A stretch of 39,874 nucleotides of DNA from DASWOJ01 sp964242415 (GCA_964242415.1 CAXTAT010000041.1:1-39874), one strand, 5' to 3'; numbered from the stretch's first letter, positions 7,611 to 15,964 are shown. The notes: a model not told the origin generated them from the sequence alone. Numbers and translations: made by a program.

Positions 7611-8726
7611 ATGCTGCTGCTCATTCCCGGTCCCGTGACCACACACCCGGCCGTGCGCGCGGCGGCGGCCCACGACCTTGCACCGTGGGACAACGACTTC
7701 CGCGCCATGGTCTCCCGCGTGCGGGACCGGGTTCTCGCCATCGCGGGCGGACGGCCCGGCGAGCATGCCGCGCTGCCGCTGCAGGGTTGCGGCCACTTCG
7801 CCCTGGAGGCGGCGGTCCGCACCTTCGTGCCGCCGGGCGGGCGGGTGCTGCTGCCGGCGACCGGCCAGTATGCCGACCGCCTGTGCCGCCTGGCGACCGA
7901 GGCCGGACGGACCGTGGTGCCCCTGGTGGTGCCGGATGGCAGCGCCGCCGATCCCGCCGAGGTGCAGGCCGCGCTACAGGCCGACCCCAGCATCAGCCAC
8001 ACGGCCCTGGTTTACAGCGAGACATCGACGGGCATCGTCCATGACGTGCCGGCCCTGGCCGCGGCGGCGGGACAGGCCGGGCGGCGGGTGATCGTGGATG
8101 CGGTGTCGGCGTTCGGCGCGCTGCCGTTCGACATCGGCGCGCTGCCGATGGTGGACAGCATGGCCTTCACCTCCGGCAAGTGCATCGAGGGCCTGCCCGG
8201 CGCCGCATTCACCGTGGCGCGGGTGGACCGCCTGCTGGCGTGCGCCGGGCAAGCCGGGAGCTGGTCGCTCGACCTGTCCGACATCTATGCCAACGGCGTG
8301 CGGAACGGGACCGGCTCCCATCGCTTCACCCCGGTGGCCCAGGCGATCGCCGCCTTCGACGCCGCGCTGGACCGCTTCGACGCCGAGGGCGGGCAGCCCG
8401 CACGGCTGGCCCGCTACACCGCGAACATGCAGGCCCTGTATGGCGGCGTGCGCGGCCTGGGATTGCAACCCTGCCTGCCGCTGGCCATGCAAGGCCCCAT
8501 CGTGCTGAACGTCCACGCCCCGGACGACCTGGCGTGGGACCTGCAAGCTTTCGTCGATGCCCTGAAGGCCCGCGGCGTGCTGATCAGCAACTTCTACAAC
8601 ACCGCCGCGCCCAGCTTCCGCGTGGGCTGCATCGGCGCCGTGACGCCGGACGACATGCGGGGCGCCGTGGCCGCCATGGGCGCCGCATTGGCCGACCTGG
8701 GAATTCATACGAGGCGAGCCGCCTGA
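7611..8726 (+). CDS. Class V aminotransferase, PhnW-like (2-aminoethylphosphonate:pyruvate type)
   Basis: 371-residue PLP enzyme. The start LLLIPGPVTTHPAV, then APWDNDFRAMV, LQGCGHFALEA (PLP phosphate-binding loop), YSETSTGI (136-141), VDAVSAFGALPFD with the PLP-nitrogen Asp at 163, and SGKCIEGLPG with the Schiff-base Lys at 190 follow the PhnW pattern (which reads approximately NKCIQGVPG) better than serine-glyoxylate or phosphoserine aminotransferases. PhnW transfers the amino group of 2-aminoethylphosphonate to pyruvate, giving phosphonoacetaldehyde and alanine. No phnX, phnA or phosphonate transporter is adjacent. Instead its TGA shares a base with the ATG of fhs (TGATG), meaning translational coupling to one-carbon metabolism, so another amino donor is possible. 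Confidence 0.78.
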   Translation: MLLLIPGPVTTHPAVRAAAAHDLAPWDNDFRAMVSRVRDRVLAIAGGRPGEHAALPLQGCGHFALEAAVRTFVPPGGRVLLPATGQYADRLCRLATEAGRTVVPLVVPDGSAADPAEVQAALQADPSISHTALVYSETSTGIVHDVPALAAAAGQAGRRVIVDAVSAFGALPFDIGALPMVDSMAFTSGKCIEGLPGAAFTVARVDRLLACAGQAGSWSLDLSDIYANGVRNGTGSHRFTPVAQAIAAFDAALDRFDAEGGQPARLARYTANMQALYGGVRGLGLQPCLPLAMQGPIVLNVHAPDDLAWDLQAFVDALKARGVLISNFYNTAAPSFRVGCIGAVTPDDMRGAVAAMGAALADLGIHTRRAA

Positions 8727-10396
8727 TGCCGACCGACTTGGAGATCGCCCGCGCCGCCCGCCTGCGCCCCATCGCCGAGATTGCCGAAGCCGCCGGCATC
8801 CCCGCCGACGCGCTGGAGCCGTATGGCCGCTACAAGGCGAAGGTCGGCCTGGACTTCATTGCCGCCCAGGCGGACCGGCCCGATGGCGCGCTGGTGCTGG
8901 TGACCGGCATCAGCCCGACCGCCGCCGGGGAGGGCAAGACCACCACCACCATCGGTCTCGGCGACGCGCTGAACCGCATCGGCCGCCGCACCATGATCTG
9001 CCTGCGGGAGCCGTCGCTCGGACCCTGCTTTGGCGTGAAGGGCGGTGCGACGGGGGGCGGCCGGGCGCAGGTGGCGCCGATGGACGAGATCAACCTGCAC
9101 TTCACCGGGGATTTCCACGCCATCACCGCGGCCAACAACCTGCTGGCGGCGCTGATGGACAATCATATCTACTGGGGCAACGCCCTCGGCATCGACCCGC
9201 GCCGGGTCACCTGGCGCCGCGCGCTGGACATGAACGACCGGGCGCTGCGGGCCATCGTCAACGGGCTGGGCGGCATCGCCAACGGGGCGCCGCGGGAGGA
9301 CGGCTTCGACATCACCGTCGCCAGCGAGGTCATGGCAGTGTTCTGCCTGGCGCGCGACCTGGCCGACCTGCAGGACCGCCTCGGCCGTATCCAGGTCGCC
9401 AACCGCCGGGACGGAACGGCCGTCACGGCGCGCGACCTGCAGGCCGACGGCGCCATGGCGGCGCTGCTGCGGGACGCGTTCGCACCCAACCTGGTGCAGA
9501 CGCTGGAAGGCTCCCCGGCGCTGATCCATGGCGGGCCGTTCGCCAACATCGCCCATGGCTGCAACTCGGTGATCGCAACGCGGCTCGGGTTGAAGCTGGC
9601 CGACGTGGTGGTGACGGAGGCCGGGTTCGGCGCGGACCTGGGCGGCGAGAAGTTCCTGGACATCAAGTGCCGGGTGGCCGGGCTGCGGCCGGCGTGCTGC
9701 GTGGTGGTGGCGACCCTGCGGGCGCTGAAGCTGCACGGCGGCGTCGCCAAGGCCGACCTGTCGCGGGAGGACCCGGCGGCGGTCGCCCGCGGCCTGGCCA
9801 ACCTCGACCGCCACGTCGAGAACATGGGCAAGTTCGGCCTGCCGGTCGTGGTCGCGCTCAACCGCTTCACCTCCGACACGGATGCGGAGTTCGCCGTCGT
9901 GCACGGCGCCATGGCGGCACGCGGCGTGGATGCCGTAATGTGCACGCATTGGGCCGATGGCGCGGCCGGGGCTGAGGACCTGGCGCATGCCGTGCTGGGG
10001 CGCATCGGCGCCGGGCCGTCGCAGTACCGGACGCTTTATCCCGATGCCATGACGCTGACTGACAAGATCAGGACCATCGCACGGGAGATCTATGGCGCGA
10101 GCGACATCCAGGTCGCGGCGGCGGTCGCCAAGCGGCTCGCCGGCTACGAGGCGGCCGGGTTCGGCGGGGTGCCGGTCTGCATCGCCAAGACCCAGTACAG
10201 CTTCACGTCCGACCCGGGGCGGATGGGCGCACCCAGCGGCCATGTGCTGCCAGTGCGCGAGGTGCGGCTATCCGCTGGCGCAGGCTTCGTCGTTGTGGTG
10301 TGCGGGGACATCATGACGATGCCCGGGCTGCCGCGGACACCGGCTGCCAACTCGATCCGCCTGGATGCTGCGGGGATGATTGAAGGATTATTCTAG
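8726..10396 (+). CDS. fhs: Formate-tetrahydrofolate ligase
   Basis: 556 residues, the usual length. It catalyses ATP-dependent formylation of tetrahydrofolate by formate to give 10-formyl-THF in the cytoplasm. Seen: N-terminal KVGLDF, P-loop TAAGEGKTTTTIGLGDAL (about 70-87), the FTHFS signature GVKGGATGGGRAQVAPMDEI, FTGDFHAITAANNLL, EGSPALIHGGPFANIAHGCN, VTEAGFGADLGGEKFLDIKC, KFGLPVVVALNRF and the C-terminal AKTQYSFTSDP. Start ATG 8726 overlaps the upstream aminotransferase stop, so the two are one operon. It could recycle formate, including that from the oxalate decarboxylase near 38 kb (inference). Confidence 0.97.
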   Translation: MPTDLEIARAARLRPIAEIAEAAGIPADALEPYGRYKAKVGLDFIAAQADRPDGALVLVTGISPTAAGEGKTTTTIGLGDALNRIGRRTMICLREPSLGPCFGVKGGATGGGRAQVAPMDEINLHFTGDFHAITAANNLLAALMDNHIYWGNALGIDPRRVTWRRALDMNDRALRAIVNGLGGIANGAPREDGFDITVASEVMAVFCLARDLADLQDRLGRIQVANRRDGTAVTARDLQADGAMAALLRDAFAPNLVQTLEGSPALIHGGPFANIAHGCNSVIATRLGLKLADVVVTEAGFGADLGGEKFLDIKCRVAGLRPACCVVVATLRALKLHGGVAKADLSREDPAAVARGLANLDRHVENMGKFGLPVVVALNRFTSDTDAEFAVVHGAMAARGVDAVMCTHWADGAAGAEDLAHAVLGRIGAGPSQYRTLYPDAMTLTDKIRTIAREIYGASDIQVAAAVAKRLAGYEAAGFGGVPVCIAKTQYSFTSDPGRMGAPSGHVLPVREVRLSAGAGFVVVVCGDIMTMPGLPRTPAANSIRLDAAGMIEGLF

Positions 10397-10786
10397 GCCG
10401 AGGCGTTCAGCGACAAGATTTCCCATCAGTCTATACGGAGACGGGTATGCAGAAGGTCGCCCGGGCGCCTCTGCAACATAGAGTCGCTAGTGCCAGAAGC
10501 GCCACGCCCTGGCCGAGTCACCTGCCCCGCGGCTTGTCATTGCCCCAACAGTCATTGCAAGGAGCGCTTGCGACGCGGCAATCCAGGGGGTGCAAGCCGG
10601 AATGTGCAAGCCCGTGCCCTCTTGGATTTCCACGCCGCGAGCGCGGCTCGCAATGGTAGCGCTGGTCATGGCAATATCGATCAAAGGCTATTAGAAGCAC
10701 CGCAGACCCCAACCTATGGTTGAGTCACGAACGAACCGTTACCCGTCCACCAGCTCCACCGAAGGTGCCGGTCACCGAGTTTCCGG
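10397..10786. other. Intergenic region between fhs and the NepR-like gene
   Basis: Convergent spacer with no convincing gene. Its main content is repeat copy B (10551-10657), which may act as a bidirectional terminator for fhs and the facing small gene. Confidence 0.5.
10551..10657. repeat. Dispersed intergenic palindromic repeat, copy B
   Basis: Left arm GTCATTGCAAGGAGCGCTTG then CGGCAATCCAGGG. Right arm TTGGATTTCCACGCCGCGAG then CGGCTCGCAATGG. It shares the GTCATTGC...GCAATCCAG / GGATT...GCAATG framework of copies A, C and D but has a longer centre and an imperfect left arm. It lies between convergent genes. Confidence 0.7.
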
Positions 10787-10927
10787 CTACGCGCCCACAG
10801 TGCCCCGATCGGGCGACAACAAACGCATCCACTCATCCGGCAGCGGCTCGGCAAGGGCAGCGGCAGTGTCCTTGGCCAGTTGGCGACGCAGCCAAAGATC
10901 AAAGGCCGCCATAGGTTCGGGCCGCAT
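10787..10927 (-). CDS. Small NepR-like anti-sigma factor
   Basis: A 46-codon frame (57 if the upstream in-frame ATG at 10960 is used). The protein reads MRPEPMAAFDLWLRRQLAKD followed by TAAALAEPLPDEWMRLL and a short tail. This matches the NepR pattern: a helix of type FDxWL-R-L, an acidic/Ala spacer, then EP(L/V/I)P(D/E)..LxLL. NepR binds and inhibits the general-stress sigma factor EcfG until phosphorylated PhyR sequesters it. GGAA sits about 6 nt upstream of the 10927 ATG and is a good ribosome-binding site. If the candidate promoter at 10969-10993 is real, its start point would fall at about 10960, which also favours the 10927 start. No phyR or ecfG is adjacent, so it may be an orphan paralogue. 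The family call rests on motif memory. Confidence 0.55.
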   Translation of the reverse strand: MRPEPMAAFDLWLRRQLAKDTAAALAEPLPDEWMRLLSPDRGTVGA

Positions 10928-10968
10928 TCCTATTTCCGTTGCTGCATTGCACTGTGCCATGTCGAGCT

Positions 10969-10993
10969 AATGCTCGCCAAGGCCAGTGGTTCC
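10969..10993 (-). promoter_or_regulatory. Candidate EcfG-type (general stress) promoter upstream of the NepR-like gene
   Basis: On the minus strand GGAAC is followed by 16 bases and CATT, one mismatch from the alphaproteobacterial EcfG consensus GGAAC-N16/17-CGTT. It points at the NepR-like gene; nepR-ecfG loci are commonly autoregulated this way. A single-site match of this length can arise by chance. Confidence 0.35.
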
Positions 10994-11045
10994 CAACCGG
11001 TTCGTTTCAGGTTAGACAGCAACGCAGATTAGTGCCGTGATCCCG

Positions 11046-11876
11046 TCAGATACGTGCGGACTCCAGCACCAGCCGCGCCAAGGATCGACCAAGGCAGGCA
11101 TGCAAGGTCTCGATGGCCTTCTGACGGTCGGAACGGGCGGCGTGTTCCAGATCAATCTGCCCCTCGCTGGCCCAGCCGCGCATCAGGTCGAAGCGGTGGA
11201 ACAGCACGACATCCGGCATCGCCGCCACCTGCTGCAACGCCTGCAGATAGGGGTCCAGGTTGGAGTTGGCCTGCAAGAACCGGCTAAACTGTGGATCGAC
11301 CAACACCAGGTCGGCCCCTGCAGCCTGCGTGGCGTCGGTGCCGTCAACTAGGGTTTGGCCAAACTCGCCGGGCGGCAGGTTCCGCACGGCCTCAACGGTG
11401 CCGGTTTGCCAAATGACCAAGTCGTAGTGCGTTGCGGCAAGTTCCGTGCGCAGCAGCGCCAGCATCTCGGTCGCCAGCAACCCGCGGCCACCGCGCACCG
11501 CGACCTGCACATCAGCGCCGGGGACCATCACGCGAAGCTGCTTCGCCATCTGCATCGGGAATGCCGACTCAGAGGGCTGCTGTGAGAACGTCTGCCCCGG
11601 GCCGCCCGCTGCAAGTGGCCCGCCGCCCAGGATTTGGCTGGTCAGCGTGCCGCGTGTCTGGCTGGCCTCCGGCCCAAACATGGTGGCTGATCCAATCGCC
11701 AGCACTGTCATCTTCTTGCCCGGCTGCAGCGCCGCCGCGACATGCGGCAGGCTGGCAACGCTCGACGTCGCGTCCTCCGGGGCAGGGCAAGAATCGGCGG
11801 ATGCCGCCGCCGCCGCTGGACCCGCCAGCAAGACGCCACAGATTGCAAAAATGCGACAGATCGCCAATATGTTCAT
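11046..11876 (-). CDS. SGNH-like exported protein coupled to opgC
   Basis: 276 residues with an N-terminal signal peptide (hydrophobic IFAICGVLLAGPAAAAASA). A block-I-like stretch VLAIGSATMFG (about 58-68) carries a Ser where GDSL/SGNH hydrolases have the nucleophile. It is followed by VQVAVRGGRGLLATEML, YDLVIWQTGTVEAVR (block III position, but without the canonical GxND) and VLFHRFDLMRGW. The catalytic Asp/His block is not obvious, so the enzyme may be divergent or inactive. Its ATG overlaps the opgC stop by 4 bp (ATGA), so it is translated with the membrane acyltransferase and probably works on the same periplasmic glucan, for instance as an acyl-esterase or transfer partner. That role is inference. 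Confidence 0.72.
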   Translation of the reverse strand: MNILAICRIFAICGVLLAGPAAAAASADSCPAPEDATSSVASLPHVAAALQPGKKMTVLAIGSATMFGPEASQTRGTLTSQILGGGPLAAGGPGQTFSQQPSESAFPMQMAKQLRVMVPGADVQVAVRGGRGLLATEMLALLRTELAATHYDLVIWQTGTVEAVRNLPPGEFGQTLVDGTDATQAAGADLVLVDPQFSRFLQANSNLDPYLQALQQVAAMPDVVLFHRFDLMRGWASEGQIDLEHAARSDRQKAIETLHACLGRSLARLVLESARI

Positions 11877-13018
11877 GTCACCCCTGCGTTACCAGCATGT
11901 GCGACTTCAGGCAAGGCCGGTCGTGCGACGCGGCCCTTCTGCCGATACCATGCCGCGAGTGCACCCACGCTCACAAGCGCCAGTGACCCGACTAGGTTCA
12001 CGCCGGCCTGCACCAGCCATCCACCCTGGTCCTCCATGACCAGCCGTGCCAGGAACGAGAGAAAGATGCCGGAGCAGAACACCGGCAACGAGTGTTGTCC
12101 GCATAGGATGAACGGCCGGGCAAAGGTGGAGCGCAGCCACGCCGCATTGATCGGGATCAACCGCGCCGCCAGCCAGGCCAGCGCAAGGATGGACAGCAGA
12201 CGCATCGGATGCAGCGCCTCCTTGTCCACAATCAGCAGGACATGGACCATGCTGGCGGGAAAACGGGCCTCCACGTCCGGATACGGCCAAACTGCCCACA
12301 GCAGCACCACGCCGACCGCGACCGTCACGACTGCGACCGCATCCAGCACCCGCGCGGGCACCCGCAGGTGGGGCGGAGCATAGGACAGGATCGCGCCGAT
12401 CATGAACAGGAACTGCCAAGTGATCGGGTTGAAGTACCAGCCCCCGCCGGTCCAGGATGGCAGGTTCAAACCGGTGATGCGCGCCGTCGCGTAGGCGGTC
12501 AGCGACAGCCCAAACAGCACCGCCGGCCAACGCAGCAGCGGCAGCACGACGGCAAAGGTTCCGAGCAGCACGACGTACATCGGCAAGATGTTCAAGTAGG
12601 CCGGCTGAAAGCTCAGCTTCAGCGCTTCCAGCATAGCCTGATAGGGTGCCTCGGCCAACACATCGAGGTGGATCTCGTCCAGGTACTCCGACCGGTCCAG
12701 CAAGGTGGCGGAGTAGGAGACCTGGGCGCTGAACACCACGAACAGGAAGATGTGGGCGATATACAGGGTCCATGCCCGCCGCATGACGTCCGCACCGGCG
12801 AACAGCCAGCCATGGCGGTCCATGCTGCGGCCATAGGCCAGGCCAGCGGCATAGCCGGCCAATAGCACGAACACCTCCGTCGCGTCGCACAGGGCGAAGT
12901 TCCGCAGGCTGAACTGGGCGACCCAGTTGTCCGGGATGTGATCCATGAAGATCATCCACAGGGCAACGCCGCGAAAGAAGTCCACCCGCAGGTCGCGGTT
13001 GCCAAGAATCAGAACCAT
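11873..13018 (-). CDS. opgC: OpgC-family membrane acyltransferase
   Basis: 381-residue polytopic inner-membrane protein with about ten hydrophobic segments. The family signature is at the N-terminus: RDLRVDFFRGVALWMIFMDH, then FALCDATEVFVLLAGYAAGLAYG. OpgC proteins succinylate osmoregulated periplasmic glucans. The start ATG 13018 has a strong AGGAGG 5 nt upstream, so the longer frame to 13126 is rejected. The SGNH-like gene follows with a 4-bp overlap. opgG/opgH are not in this window. Location immediately downstream of flhG may be coincidental, although glucan loss affects motility in several proteobacteria (general knowledge). Confidence 0.88.
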   Translation of the reverse strand: MVLILGNRDLRVDFFRGVALWMIFMDHIPDNWVAQFSLRNFALCDATEVFVLLAGYAAGLAYGRSMDRHGWLFAGADVMRRAWTLYIAHIFLFVVFSAQVSYSATLLDRSEYLDEIHLDVLAEAPYQAMLEALKLSFQPAYLNILPMYVVLLGTFAVVLPLLRWPAVLFGLSLTAYATARITGLNLPSWTGGGWYFNPITWQFLFMIGAILSYAPPHLRVPARVLDAVAVVTVAVGVVLLWAVWPYPDVEARFPASMVHVLLIVDKEALHPMRLLSILALAWLAARLIPINAAWLRSTFARPFILCGQHSLPVFCSGIFLSFLARLVMEDQGGWLVQAGVNLVGSLALVSVGALAAWYRQKGRVARPALPEVAHAGNAGVT

Positions 13019-13135
13019 GCAGCCTCCTGCACCAGCGCCCGACGGACGCCTCACGCCAAGTTGGGCGTGCAGGGGGTGGTTGACACCCCGCTTGTTGCAA
13101 GTCGTGACAAGTGCGGCCTCGGACAAGCGTGGCGC

Positions 13136-13924
13136 CTATAAGGCGAGCAGCGCGGCGGCGATGCTCTCTACGTCGCAGGCGGCCGGGCAGTTCGGGTGAC
13201 GGGTCAGCAGCGGGATCTGCCGCCGGATTGCGTCCGGCACATGGGGGTCCCGCCGGACCGTCCCCGCAACGGCTGGGGCAAAGCCAAGGAAGGCGGTGCA
13301 GGCCCGTTGCAAGGTTGCCGCCGTCCGTGCCGCGGCGGCAGGGGTCGTCGCCTGGTTCACCACCAGCCGGATGTCGCCGCCGGGGCGGTCGGCGACGTGC
13401 AGCTTGCAGGTGGCGTAGGCATCGGTGAGGCTGGTCGGCTCCTCCGTCGCCACGACCAGGAGCGTGTCCGCCCAGGCCGCCATGCGCCGCACCGCCCGGT
13501 CCAGCCCGGCGCCGAGGTCCAGCAGCACATGGTCATACCCGGGCGCCGCCGCCGCCAGTTCCGCCAGCAGCCGCTCGATGGCGGCCGGGGTGAGGGCTGA
13601 CAGCGCCCCAGAGCCGGAGCGGCCAGCCAACACGTCGAAGCCGCCCGGCACGAAGCGGGCTGCAGCCAGCATCAGGGGAACCCTGCCGGACACCACGTCG
13701 GCCAGGTCGTGCACCGGCGTCAGGCCAAGTTGGATGTCGATGTTCGCCAGGCCCAGGTCGGCGTCGAACAGCAGCACGCGGCGGCCGTGCCGGGCCAAGG
13801 CGTGCGCCAGGGTGACGGCAAACCAGGTCTTGCCGACCCCGCCCTTGCCGGACGCGACAGCGGCGGTGCGGCCCATGCTGACGGCAGCCGCGGCGGGCGC
13901 CGGGGTAAGGGCTAGGCTGGTCAT
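13136..13924 (-). CDS. flhG: FlhG/FleN-type MinD-like ATPase (flagellar number regulator)
   Basis: 262-residue ParA/MinD-family ATPase. Deviant Walker A ASGKGGVGKT (24-33) with the signature Lys27, FDADLGLANIDIQLGL (switch I/A' region), DHVLLDLGAGLD (switch II/Walker B position), and VVNQA for base binding. FlhG partners with FlhF to set flagellar number and place. It has no obvious N-terminal FlhF-activating DQAxxLR helix; the N-terminus is a short Ala/Pro-rich tail, and the C-terminal membrane helix is short. Its ATG overlaps the flhF stop (ATGA). Last gene of the long minus-strand flagellar operon. Confidence 0.88.
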   Translation of the reverse strand: MTSLALTPAPAAAAVSMGRTAAVASGKGGVGKTWFAVTLAHALARHGRRVLLFDADLGLANIDIQLGLTPVHDLADVVSGRVPLMLAAARFVPGGFDVLAGRSGSGALSALTPAAIERLLAELAAAAPGYDHVLLDLGAGLDRAVRRMAAWADTLLVVATEEPTSLTDAYATCKLHVADRPGGDIRLVVNQATTPAAAARTAATLQRACTAFLGFAPAVAGTVRRDPHVPDAIRRQIPLLTRHPNCPAACDVESIAAALLAL

Positions 13925-14823
13925 GCGGCATCCCTCAGGGTTTGCAGGTGCTGGGCGGGAGCAGCCTGCAGGCGTTCCGCCAGCCAGGCGGCGGTCAGCG
14001 GGCGCAAGCCGTCCGCAGCGCCGGGGCCAACCCCAGCCTCAGTCAAGACATGACCGGTCGCGGCGGCGGACAGCACTCCACCGAGGCGGCGGGCCAGGTC
14101 GATCCTCGTCATGATCAGCAGCGTGGTGCCGATGGCGGCGAAGGCGGCAGCGAGGTCCGCGGCCTCGGCAGGGTCCAGGCCGGCGGGCAGGACCAGCACC
14201 AGCGTGGCGGCGGCGGCGGCGGCCAGGCCGGCCAGCTCCTCGCGCTCGGCGTCGTCGAACGGGTTCAGGCCAGGGGTGTCGATCAGCACCGGGGCGCCAT
14301 CCTGCCGCCGGGCCAGGGCGCGCGACAGTGCAACCGGCTCGTCAGCCACGAGCAGCGGCAGGCCGAGCACCCGGGTGAAGGCGGCCAACTGCTCCGCCGC
14401 GCCGGCCCGGCGGCCATCGGCGGTAACGACCAGGGGCGGCATGCCCCGCAACGTGAGCCGGGTCGCGAGCCGCGCCACCGTCAGCGTCTTGCCGGCGCCG
14501 GGCGGGCCGGTCAGCAGCAACGGCGCAGTGTCGCAGGTCAGCGGCAGGGTGCCGAAGGTGAACGCCGCCGCAAGGGTGTCGGGCAGCGAGCCCGCCTCAA
14601 GCCGCGCCAGCAGGCCCGGCGCCACGCCATGCCAGGCCAGGGTCGAGGCAGGCGGCAGCGGGGCAGGCGGGGGCGCTTCCGCTTCCGCCTCCAGGGCCGC
14701 CGTGACCTCGACGCCATCCGAGACGCGACGCGTCGAAAGGATCAGGGCGTCCGCGCCCAGCTCCCGCCGTACTTGCGCGATGGCGGCGGTCACAGTGGGT
14801 GCTCGGTAAAGCTTCAGCCGCAT
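13921..14823 (-). CDS. flhF: Flagellar biosynthesis SRP-type GTPase FlhF
   Basis: 300 residues, short for FlhF (350-450 is more usual). The N-terminus MRLKLYRAPTVTAAIAQVRR and ELGADALILSTR is the classic FlhF start. The linker is a Pro/Ala-rich stretch (about 45-65). The NG domain has G1 TGPPGAGKT (105-113), VVTADGRRAGAAEQL (equivalent of the DTFRxGAxEQL motif), G3 DTPG (182-185) and G4 TRID. It recruits early flagellar components such as FliF to the pole in species studied. ATG 14823 is preceded by a weak ribosome-binding site and lies 43 bp after the radical-SAM gene. Confidence 0.88.
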   Translation of the reverse strand: MRLKLYRAPTVTAAIAQVRRELGADALILSTRRVSDGVEVTAALEAEAEAPPPAPLPPASTLAWHGVAPGLLARLEAGSLPDTLAAAFTFGTLPLTCDTAPLLLTGPPGAGKTLTVARLATRLTLRGMPPLVVTADGRRAGAAEQLAAFTRVLGLPLLVADEPVALSRALARRQDGAPVLIDTPGLNPFDDAEREELAGLAAAAAATLVLVLPAGLDPAEAADLAAAFAAIGTTLLIMTRIDLARRLGGVLSAAATGHVLTEAGVGPGAADGLRPLTAAWLAERLQAAPAQHLQTLRDAA

Positions 14824-14866
14824 GGCGACAGCCTACGCGGAGAAGCCTCAACAAAGGGTTAGCGCG

Positions 14867-15964
14867 TCAGGTCCAGTAAAGTACCCGCGCGGCTGGCAGG
14901 CGCTCGGCCAGCGCCTGCTCCAGGGTCGAGCGCAGGTCGCGCATCACCTCCGGCGGGTAAACCCACTTGGTGGAGCCGAACTTGGTCGTCTTCCGGCTGC
15001 GCTGCGCCTCGTCCATCTCCAGCTTGCTGCCGGGATACCAGCCTTGCAGCACGTCCTTCGACCCCGGCGTGAAGCGGTGGGTGATCAGCTCCGCCGTCAG
15101 GTCCAGGTTTGGCACGCCCTCCACCGCCGCCGCGGCGTTGGCGATCAGTTGCTGGTAGCCGTCCCGCCAGTCCAGCACCGGGATGATCGGCGCGATGGTC
15201 AGGCCGACCGGATATCCGGCCATGGCAACCGCGCGCAACGCGGCCAGGCGCTGCGCCATGCGGGCCGTGCCACCCTCGAACCGTTCGGCGCTGCGGGCAT
15301 TAACGGAAAAGCGGATACGGGTGCGGCGGTTGTGCTCGATGTCCAGCAGGGGGCCGACGCCGTCGAACTTGGTGGTGAAGCGGAGCTGCACTGGGGCGTC
15401 CCAGGCGCCGAAGTGGGCGACGGAGGCGGCCAGCGATCCCGTCAGGTGCTCGATGCCCAGCGGGTCGGTATAACAGCCGGCCTCGAACGTGGTGCCCTCG
15501 GCCTGCCGGGCAGCCTGGCGGGAGGTGATCGTACCCTGGCCAACCGCCGCGGCCAGGCCGTCCAGGATTTCCGGCAGGTTGGCGTAGGCGCGCGTGATCG
15601 GCGGCCCCGCGAGGGACCCGGCGAGGTAGCAATACTGGCAGTGCGCCGGGCAGCCCTCCGCCAGGTCGAACCGCCAGTCGGCGCTGGGCGGGATCGGCTG
15701 CAGCTTGCGCTTGCTCGGGGAGGCCACGATGACGGCCAGGGTCGATTTCGCGTCGGCGTACTTCGGCGGCAATCCGGCCAGACGGTCGGCCGGAAGCCGC
15801 ACGACCTCCGCCCCCAGCGCCGCCGCACGCTCGACGATGGAGACGCCGTGCGCCCAGGTCAGCGCCGCTGGCGTGACCAGGACACGCTTGGGAACCCAGA
15901 GCCGGAACGGGGCGGGCGGTGCGGCGGAGGGTGCGAGGGACTGCGCTTCGGACATGCGATACAT
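14867..15964 (-). CDS. Spore photoproduct lyase family radical SAM protein
   Basis: 365 residues. The radical-SAM cluster motif is CPAHCQYC (C105, C109, C112; CX3CX2C as in spore photoproduct lyases), preceded by SADWRFDLAEG. EAGCYTDPLGIEHLTGSL carries Cys164, a candidate for the H-atom-donor Cys (Cys141 in Bacillus subtilis SplB; needs alignment). LRFTTKFDGV, RIRFSVN and APIIPVLDW follow the SPL fold. SplB repairs the 5-thyminyl-dihydrothymine lesion of spores. A role in a presumed non-sporulating alphaproteobacterium is unknown. It sits inside the flagellar operon, 35 bp after flhA and 43 bp before flhF. The start is uncertain: ATG 15964 (MYRMSEAQ) or 15955. Confidence 0.85.
   Translation of the reverse strand: MYRMSEAQSLAPSAAPPAPFRLWVPKRVLVTPAALTWAHGVSIVERAAALGAEVVRLPADRLAGLPPKYADAKSTLAVIVASPSKRKLQPIPPSADWRFDLAEGCPAHCQYCYLAGSLAGPPITRAYANLPEILDGLAAAVGQGTITSRQAARQAEGTTFEAGCYTDPLGIEHLTGSLAASVAHFGAWDAPVQLRFTTKFDGVGPLLDIEHNRRTRIRFSVNARSAERFEGGTARMAQRLAALRAVAMAGYPVGLTIAPIIPVLDWRDGYQQLIANAAAAVEGVPNLDLTAELITHRFTPGSKDVLQGWYPGSKLEMDEAQRSRKTTKFGSTKWVYPPEVMRDLRSTLEQALAERLPAARVLYWT

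Noticed and set aside
8180..8725. N-terminal extension of fhs by 182 codons
   Set aside because: This region is the aminotransferase read in another frame; the FTHFS domain starts at 8726.
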